The translations under genes and the position numbers were made by a program. Source: Halobacteriales archaeon QS_9_70_65 (lineage in GTDB: Archaea; Halobacteriota; Halobacteria; Halobacteriales; Haloarculaceae). Taken from it: a DNA stretch of 11,216 bases. Where the stretch lies: positions 1 to 11,216 of the forward strand of contig PXSC01000112.1 in assembly GCA_003023535.1 (NCBI GenBank). The letters run 5' to 3'. The notes beneath the pieces are model-generated. The model was not told where the DNA came from. It searched no databases and was given only the letters and a program-made list of their open reading frames with translations. Shown piece by piece: positions 6,760 through 11,216 of the stretch (the first letter of the stretch is position 1; the number at the start of each line of letters is the position of its first letter).

Positions 6760-6951
6760 GCTACGCCGCCGCGGGTGGTCGTGTTCACCCACGAGGGAGT
6801 AGCGCAGTTCGGCGGTGACGGTGGCGTCCCCGAACGCCCCCTCCTGCTCGCTCCACGAGCGGTCGGCCCCGTTCGGGGTCCCGTTCGGCGCCGGCCGATC
6901 GGCCGAATCCCGCTCGAGTAAAGGTACCGCCGCGGGTAGCCGCCAGACATT
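6754..6951 (-). other. Unassigned open frame without a start codon
   Basis: Between two stops, this minus-strand frame encodes VWRLPAAVPLLERDSADRPA, then a stretch ending with SWSEQEGAFGDATVTAELRY and SLVGEHDHPRRRSV. The second half has haloarchaeal codon choice (G/C at nearly all third positions) and acidic, beta-rich character unlike the other frames. No ATG, GTG or TTG precedes it in frame. An ATG at 6950 opens a different frame (MSGGYPRR), so a one-base indel near 6900-6945 would be needed to join them. It may be a gene remnant or a frameshifted small protein. I recognise no family. Confidence 0.3.
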
Positions 6952-6978
6952 TCAGTTCGACCCCCGCGGTGTCAACGT

Positions 6979-8382
6979 ATGTCACCGGATGGTGCCGGAG
7001 CGGACGGGCCGCCGGTCCGGGTCGGCCACTACGGCGGCGCGAGCGCCGACGGGCTCGCGGCCGATGCCCGCTGTGTGGCCCGGCGCGTCGACGGCGCGGT
7101 CGTCGAAAGCGACGCCGATCTGGATTGTCTGCTCGTCGGCTGGGACGGTCACGACGCCCCGGCCGACGCCGTCGCCGAGGGCGCCGCAGCCGGAGTTCCG
7201 GTGGTCGCCTTCGACCCCGCGGGGCAGGCCGCCCGTGCCGCGCGGGCGACCAGGGCGGGCGCCACCGAGTACGTCACGCCGGCGGCGCTCGACGACGAGA
7301 CGGTCGCCGACCGGGTCGTCGCGGCCGCCGCCGACGACGGGTGGGCGGCACGCGACGCCGACGACCGCCGGTTCGTCCGGATGTTCGACGGGCTGCCGGA
7401 CGCCGTCGTCGACGCCGAATTCGTCGACGACGAGCCGGTCGTCAGGTCGGTCAACGATGCCTTCGGGGAGGTGTTCGGCTACGACGCCGAGGAGGCCCGC
7501 GGCGAGTCGATCAACGACCTGCTGGTCCCGCCGGAGCGGGCCGAGGAGGCCCGCCGCATCGACCGCCAGGCCGTCGCCGCCGGTCACAGCATCGAGGAGG
7601 TCGAACGACGGACGACCCGCGGGCGCCGGACGTTTCTGTTCAGGTGGCTCCGCTATCCGACGCCCGACGACGGCGCCCGCGGCTTCGCCGTGTACATCGA
7701 CATCACGGCCCGCAAGCGGCGGAAGCGCCGGCTCCAGGTGCTGCAGCGGGTGCTCCGGCACAACATCCGCAACGAGATCACCGCGATGCGGGGCCACGTC
7801 GACCGGCTGGCCGAGACGACCGACGGGGAGACGACCCGGCACGCCGAACTGCTCCGCGACCACGTCGAGAGCATCGCGGCGCTCGGCGAGCAGGCCCGGG
7901 ACATCGAGGAGGCCATCGACGAGGACGGCCGCACCAGGTCGCCGGTCGACCCCGCGACGGTCGCCGAGCGAGTCTGCCGGCGCTACGACCGCGAGACGTC
8001 CGAGGCGACGGTCCGGTTCACCGCGCCCGAAAACCCCCCGTCCGCGCTGGCCGACGGCTTCCTCGAGCGGGCGGTCGACGCCGTCGTCGAGAACGCCCTC
8101 GAACACCACGACGGGACGCCGACGGTCGAAATCGCCGTCGAGCCGGTCGACGACCGGTGGGTCGACGTCGTCGTCGCGGACGACGGCCCCGGCATCCCCG
8201 AGCGGGAGCGGCGCGTCGTCGGCGGCGAGACGGCGGTGACCCAACTGGACCACGGCACCGGTCTCGGGCTGTGGGTCGCCCGCTGGGTGCTCGAGAGCGT
8301 CGACGGCCGGCTGCTGTTCGGCGACGCCGACGACGGGACCGTCGTCAGGCTCCGGCTCCGGCGGGCGGAGGCGTCAGCGTGA
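6979..8382 (+). CDS. PAS-domain sensor histidine kinase with N-terminal receiver-like domain
   Basis: This 467-residue protein has no membrane segment, so it is a cytoplasmic sensor kinase. Residues about 13-120 look like a degenerate response-receiver fold (DLDCLLVGWDG, AGVPVVAFDPAG, AGATEYV); Asp56 is the only candidate phospho-site and it is not in a clear receiver context. A PAS domain follows (about 129-245; FDGLPDAVV, NDAFGEVFGYDAEE, then GFAVYIDITARKR). The kinase core has the haloarchaeal H-box VLRHNIRNEI with His261, the N-box ENALEHHD (371-378), the G1 box DDGPGIP (401-407) and the G2 box GTGLGLW (426-432). Start ATG at 6979; no convincing TATA or Shine-Dalgarno is visible. No partner response regulator is adjacent. 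The next gene begins 25 bases downstream on the same strand. Confidence 0.9.
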   Translation: MSPDGAGADGPPVRVGHYGGASADGLAADARCVARRVDGAVVESDADLDCLLVGWDGHDAPADAVAEGAAAGVPVVAFDPAGQAARAARATRAGATEYVTPAALDDETVADRVVAAAADDGWAARDADDRRFVRMFDGLPDAVVDAEFVDDEPVVRSVNDAFGEVFGYDAEEARGESINDLLVPPERAEEARRIDRQAVAAGHSIEEVERRTTRGRRTFLFRWLRYPTPDDGARGFAVYIDITARKRRKRRLQVLQRVLRHNIRNEITAMRGHVDRLAETTDGETTRHAELLRDHVESIAALGEQARDIEEAIDEDGRTRSPVDPATVAERVCRRYDRETSEATVRFTAPENPPSALADGFLERAVDAVVENALEHHDGTPTVEIAVEPVDDRWVDVVVADDGPGIPERERRVVGGETAVTQLDHGTGLGLWVARWVLESVDGRLLFGDADDGTVVRLRLRRAEASA

Positions 8383-8407
8383 AGCCCGCGGCGACCGACC
8401 GGCCCGT

Positions 8408-9019
8408 ATGAACGTCACCGACGTGACGGCCGGCGCGGAGTCGTTCACCTGCAACGCGTACCTCGCTGCGGGTGACCGCACGACCCTGGTCGACGCCGGC
8501 GCGATGGACGGCGTCGTCGACGTCGTCGGCGACCGGGTCGACGACCTCGACGCCGTCGTGCTCACCCACCAGCACGGCGACCACGTCGCCCGACTCGACG
8601 CGGTGCTCGACGCCTTCGAGGCGCCGCTGTACGCCTTCGGCGACCATCCCCGCCGGACGCACGAACTCGAGGACGGCGACCAGGTCCTCCTCGGCGACGA
8701 GGTGTTCGACGTCGTCCACACGCCCGGCCACGCCGACGACCACGTCTCGCTCGTCTCCGGATCGACGCTGTTCAGCGGCGACGTCGTCGTCCACGACGAC
8801 GGCGCCTTCGACGACGGCAGCTTCGGCCGGACCGACATGGCCGGCCAGTCGCGCGAACGGCTCATCGACGGCATCGAGACGCTCCTGGCGCGGATGCCCG
8901 ACGGCGTCGAGCACATGTACGCCGGTCACGGCGACGTCTTCCACGGCGACGTCCGCGACGTCGTCGAGACTGCCCTCGAACGGGCCGAGAAGCGCGAGCC
9001 GAAGTACCCCGACGACTAG
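8408..9019 (+). CDS. Metallo-beta-lactamase-fold hydrolase
   Basis: A 203-residue single-domain hydrolase of the glyoxalase II-like metallo-beta-lactamase superfamily, expected to bind two metal ions in the cytoplasm. The metal site is complete: THQHGDH (53-59; His54, His56, Asp58, His59), His108 in HTPGHADDH, Asp125 in LFSGDVVV, and His174 in YAGHGD. The N-terminus starts directly with the first beta strand (MNVTDVTAGAESFTCNAYL), supporting the ATG at 8408. The substrate cannot be told; glutathione is not generally used by haloarchaea, so a true glyoxalase II role is unlikely. It probably shares a transcript with the kinase upstream, and a T-tract follows its stop. Confidence 0.9.
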   Translation: MNVTDVTAGAESFTCNAYLAAGDRTTLVDAGAMDGVVDVVGDRVDDLDAVVLTHQHGDHVARLDAVLDAFEAPLYAFGDHPRRTHELEDGDQVLLGDEVFDVVHTPGHADDHVSLVSGSTLFSGDVVVHDDGAFDDGSFGRTDMAGQSRERLIDGIETLLARMPDGVEHMYAGHGDVFHGDVRDVVETALERAEKREPKYPDD

Positions 9020-9020
9020 C

Positions 9021-9025
9021 TTTTT
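9021..9025 (+). terminator. T-tract after the metallo-hydrolase gene
   Basis: Five T residues lie one base after the TAG stop at 9017-9019, inside the 11-base gap before the convergent lipoprotein stop. Archaeal RNA polymerase terminates on such U-tracts without needing a hairpin. No hairpin is seen here. Confidence 0.55.
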
Positions 9026-9030
9026 AACCT

Positions 9031-9761
9031 TCAGGACGGCGTCTCGGCGCCGGTGACCCGCACCGTCCGCTCGGCGGCGACGTGCCCGCGGAGCCGCAGC
9101 GACACCGGCCCGTCCTCGCTCGTCGTGTACCGTGTGTCGATCGACCGCTCGAGGGTGGCCGTCTCGCCCGCGGCGACCGACCGCTCCAGGAGGTGTGACT
9201 CGTCGTCGTCGGCGATGAGCCCCGTCGGCCAGTACAGCGCCGCGAGGAACCGGCCGTCCGTGTCGGAGACGTTCCGCACGGTCACCGACGTCGACACCGT
9301 ATCTCCGCGGCCGGCGCCGACAGCGGCGAGGGAACGACGAACGCCAGTATCGCCGTCGAGCCGGGATTGAATTCGCCGCCGAGCGGCTGCCCGCTCCGGC
9401 CGGCGACGCTCCGGTTGAGGCCGCCGGCGGTGTCGGGCAGCCCGGGGTCGTAAGTCTCGTCGCCGGCCGCCAGCGCGAACGCCGCGGCGGTGGTCTCGAC
9501 GCCGGTGACGACCGACGCGACGACGTACTGCCGCCCCTCGGCGGCGAGGACGCCGCCGGACCCCAGCGTCGACTCGTAGGTGACCGCCTTCCGGGCGCCG
9601 ATGTCGGCGAGTTCGACGCCGTCGGGCGGCGGGGTCGGCGTCTCCCCGTCGTCGGTCGGTGTCACGTCGCCGTCGGGCGTCGCCGGGACGCCCAGCGTGC
9701 ATCCCGCCGCCGCGGCTATCATCGACCCGGCGCCGGCGAGGTAGCTCCGTCTGGAGGGCAT
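9031..9761 (-). pseudogene. Tat lipoprotein of unknown function, one frameshift
   Basis: The N-terminus is a Tat lipoprotein signal: SRRSYLAG (residues 3-10), a hydrophobic stretch and a lipobox ending in AAAGC at Cys21, followed by a Thr/Pro/Asp linker typical of haloarchaeal surface lipoproteins. The first frame continues through AVTYESTLGSGG, QYVVASVVTGVETTAAAFAL and STAILAFVVPSPLSAP, then reaches a stop at 9282. The C-terminal part, in the next frame, reads DTVSTSVTVRNVSDTDGRFL then ETATLERSIDTRYTTS and ends at 9031; it looks like an immunoglobulin-like beta domain (CARDB-like). Joining them needs one missing base near 9300-9312, giving about 243 residues. I recognise no specific family. 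Start ATG at 9761 is supported by a TATA box. It could be a real mutation or a sequence error. Confidence 0.7.
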
Positions 9762-9781
9762 CGTTGCGACGGATGCACCGG

Positions 9782-9792
9782 GAGTAAAAGTC
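9782..9792 (-). promoter_or_regulatory. TATA box of the lipoprotein gene
   Basis: The minus strand reads GACTTTTACTC, centred about 26 bases upstream of the ATG at 9761, in the 60-base gap after rpl40e. The spacing fits a leaderless transcript. The T-tract could also help end rpl40e transcription. Confidence 0.55.
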
Positions 9793-9821
9793 GGTTCTGG
9801 AGGGTCAAACGACCGTCGTAC

Positions 9822-9971
9822 CTACGCGGCGCGGCGTTCCTTGGCCTTCGGCCGGAGGTTCTTGTAGCCGCACTTCCGGCAGCTGTCGGCTCGCTCGGGG
9901 TTCCGGGCGTTGCAGCGCATGCAGATCATCTTCTCGAGGATGCGCTCTTCGGCCTCGTCGAACTTAGCCAT
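9822..9971 (-). CDS. rpl40e: Large-subunit ribosomal protein L40e
   Basis: A 49-residue zinc-ribbon ribosomal protein of the archaeal large subunit, homologous to the ribosomal part of the eukaryotic ubiquitin-L40 fusion. It has two CxxC pairs that would bind one zinc: Cys17/Cys20 ([10 protein letters not shown]) and Cys31/Cys34 ([16 protein letters not shown]), with a basic C-terminus. The ATG at 9971 begins [14 protein letters not shown], the normal archaeal N-terminus, about 28 bases from a TATA box. The gene is intact and its length is standard. It is divergent from the enolase-like gene across a shared promoter palindrome. Confidence 0.95.
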   Translation of the reverse strand: MAKFDEAEERILEKMICMRCNARNPERADSCRKCGYKNLRPKAKERRAA

Positions 9972-9992
9972 GCGAGAGGACAGGCGACGCCG

Positions 9993-10019
9993 CCGGATAA
10001 AGCTGACCGTTTTATCCGG
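9993..10019. promoter_or_regulatory. Symmetric divergent promoter, perfect 9-bp inverted repeat
   Basis: CCGGATAAA (9993-10001) and TTTATCCGG (10011-10019) form a perfect inverted repeat around a 9-base spacer. Each arm carries a TATA element. The right arm lies about 27 bases before the ATG at 10040 on the plus strand, and the left arm about 28 bases before the rpl40e ATG at 9971 on the minus strand. Both genes are thus likely transcribed as leaderless mRNAs from back-to-back TATA boxes. The palindrome might also be an operator, but no regulator is apparent. Confidence 0.75.
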
Positions 10020-10039
10020 CTCGCGGCCGAGACGCCGGT

Positions 10040-11074
10040 ATGTACGACCGACTGGCCGACCTGCCGCTGGTCGTCGACGGCTACGACCTCGAGGGCGCCT
10101 CCCTGGAGACCTCCAGCGGCTTCACGCGCGTCTCGACGACGGTGACGCTGTTGGGCGGCGGCGAGCGCGGCCGCGGCGAGGACGTCGGCTACGGCGCCGA
10201 CGATCAGCGGCGGTTCCGACGAACCTACGGCGACGGCGGGCTCGATTTCGCCGGCGAGTACACCTTCGGGTCGTTTGCCGCCCGGCTCGACGACCGCGAG
10301 CTGTTCCCGGCGCCGCCCGAGCGGCCGACTGACCGCCACTACCGGCGGTGGGCCGTCGAGAGCGCGGCGCTGGACCTGGCGCTCCGGCAGGCCGACACGA
10401 CGCTCGGCGACGCGCTGGGCCGCGACCGCGATTCCGTCCGGTTCGTCGTCAGCACGCGGCTGGAGACGCCGACCCGCCTCGACGACGTCCGCGAGGTCCA
10501 CCCCGGCGCCGAGTTCAAGCTCGACCCCACGGAGGAATGGGACCGGCCGTTCGTCGAGGCCGTCGCCGGCCGCGGCGGCGTCCGGGTGCTCGACCTGAAG
10601 GGCCACTACGAGGGAACCGACGTCGACGGCCTGACCGACCCCGCGCTGTACCGCCGGCTGGTCGAGGCGTTCCCCGACACCCTCCTCGAAGACCCCGCGC
10701 TGACCGAGACGACGGAGCCGGTCGTCGAGCCGGTCGCCGACCGCGTCTCCTGGGACGCCCCGATCACCGGCGTCGACAGCGTCGAAGCGCTGCCGTTCGA
10801 CCCGGAGTGGCTCAACGTCAAGCCCTCGCGGTTCGGGACCGTCGAGTCGCTGCTGGAGACGATCGCCCACTGCGAGGCCCGCGACGTCGCGCTCTACGGG
10901 GGCGGGCAGTTCGAACTCGGCGTCGGCCGTGGGCAGATACAGACGCTGGCGTCGCTGTTCTATCCCGACGCGCCGAACGACGTCGCCCCGGGCGCCTACA
11001 ACGCCGCCTCGCTCGGCGACGACCTGCCGACGAGTCCGCTGGAACCGCCGGCCGACCGCGCCGGCTTCCGGTGA
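10040..11074 (+). CDS. Enolase-superfamily-like protein
   Basis: This 344-residue protein resembles the haloarchaeal proteins annotated as enolase-like domain-containing. After an N-terminal alpha/beta part, the C-terminal half shows barrel-strand motifs in the order expected for the muconate-cycloisomerase branch of the enolase superfamily: [10 protein letters not shown] (Lys160, Asp162), [10 protein letters not shown] (Asp185, Lys187), LLEDPAL (Glu217, Asp218), VSWDAPI (Asp239), and [10 protein letters not shown] (Lys261). [20 protein letters not shown] (286-305) is a further striking conserved-looking block. Acid/base and metal-ligand candidates are therefore kept, suggesting catalysis, but the substrate is unknown; glycolytic enolase is a different branch. 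ATG at 10040 lies 27 bases from the TATA arm. It is divergent from rpl40e and intact. Confidence 0.7.
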   Translation: MYDRLADLPLVVDGYDLEGASLETSSGFTRVSTTVTLLGGGERGRGEDVGYGADDQRRFRRTYGDGGLDFAGEYTFGSFAARLDDRELFPAPPERPTDRHYRRWAVESAALDLALRQADTTLGDALGRDRDSVRFVVSTRLETPTRLDDVREVHPGAEFKLDPTEEWDRPFVEAVAGRGGVRVLDLKGHYEGTDVDGLTDPALYRRLVEAFPDTLLEDPALTETTEPVVEPVADRVSWDAPITGVDSVEALPFDPEWLNVKPSRFGTVESLLETIAHCEARDVALYGGGQFELGVGRGQIQTLASLFYPDAPNDVAPGAYNAASLGDDLPTSPLEPPADRAGFR

Positions 11075-11117
11075 GGCTCGTACTGCCGGTCGGAGCTTCA
11101 CGTAGCGGCCGACAACA

Positions 11118-11216
11118 TCACTCCGCGGCGAGGTACTCCTCCTGGACGGCGACGACCTCGGCGGAGTCCGCACAGTCGGCGTACCGCCGCAGCGGCTCGT
11201 CGTTCAGCTCCAGAAA
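11118..11216 (-). CDS. C-terminal fragment of an unidentified protein
   Basis: The frame is open from the right edge of the window to a TGA at 11120-11118 and encodes 32 acidic residues ([20 protein letters not shown] then [11 protein letters not shown]) with haloarchaeal codon choice. It converges on the enolase-like gene, 43 bases away. Too little is visible to name a family. Confidence 0.55.
   Translation of the reverse strand, partial: FLELNDEPLRRYADCADSAEVVAVQEEYLAAE

Noticed and set aside
6982..8253. Minus-strand and alternative plus-strand long frames over the histidine kinase
   Set aside because: The kinase frame has the H, N, G1 and G2 boxes. The other frames are Arg/Pro/Ser-rich by-products of high GC.
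9282..9320. Programmed frameshift in the lipoprotein
   Set aside because: No slippery heptamer or downstream pseudoknot was recognised, and nothing suggests two useful products.
9926..11173. Minus-strand frame of 415 codons opposite the enolase-like gene
   Set aside because: Antisense shadow; it also runs through the L40e N-terminus region and the divergent promoter.
1..11216. CRISPR array, tRNA genes, insertion sequences, defence islands or prophage genes
   Set aside because: Scanning by eye showed no regularly spaced repeats, cloverleaf-type tRNA sequence, transposase, terminal inverted repeats or phage-like proteins.

Overview
The window is from a haloarchaeon (class Halobacteria), placed no more precisely than that. 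The evidence is very high GC with strong G/C bias at third codon positions, very acidic predicted proteins, twin-arginine (Tat) signal peptides on exported proteins, an archaeal-type ribosomal protein L40e, and archaeal TATA boxes about 23-28 bases upstream of start codons, as expected for leaderless transcripts. I see no tRNA, rRNA, CRISPR array, insertion sequence or integrase.

Layout from left to right. Positions 1-1911 (minus): a CocE/NonD-type alpha/beta hydrolase with a Tat signal, running off the left edge. It is broken by a lost start codon, a frameshift after the signal peptide, and an in-frame TGA ahead of its C-terminal domain. Positions 1971-2585 (minus): intact hisH (histidine biosynthesis). 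Positions 2707-5535 (plus): a compact phosphonate-type ABC importer, phnD-phnC-phnE, with a hairpin between phnD and phnC and no catabolic genes beside it. Positions 5536-6736 (minus): a probable operon of a small acidic DUF5786-like protein with no normal start codon, a DUF99 (endonuclease V-like fold) protein, and a family-4-type uracil-DNA glycosylase that lacks the segment expected to carry catalytic motif 1. Positions 6754-6951 (minus): a reading frame of unknown nature with no start codon. Positions 6979-9019 (plus): a PAS histidine kinase followed by a metallo-beta-lactamase-fold hydrolase. Positions 9031-9761 (minus): a frameshifted Tat lipoprotein. Positions 9822-9971 (minus) and 10040-11074 (plus): rpl40e and an enolase-superfamily-like protein, divergently transcribed from a symmetric promoter palindrome. 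Positions 11118-11216 (minus): the C-terminus of an unidentified protein.

Functionally this is a mixed chromosomal region: one importer, a repair-flavoured minus-strand cluster, one signalling gene and housekeeping genes. The most unusual feature is the number of damaged genes (CocE hydrolase, DUF5786-like, glycosylase, lipoprotein) among clearly intact ones. The single-base lesions could be real gene decay or errors in a draft sequence, and the sequence alone cannot decide. The glycosylase gap is too large for a simple base-calling error. I do not see a convincing new multi-gene system.
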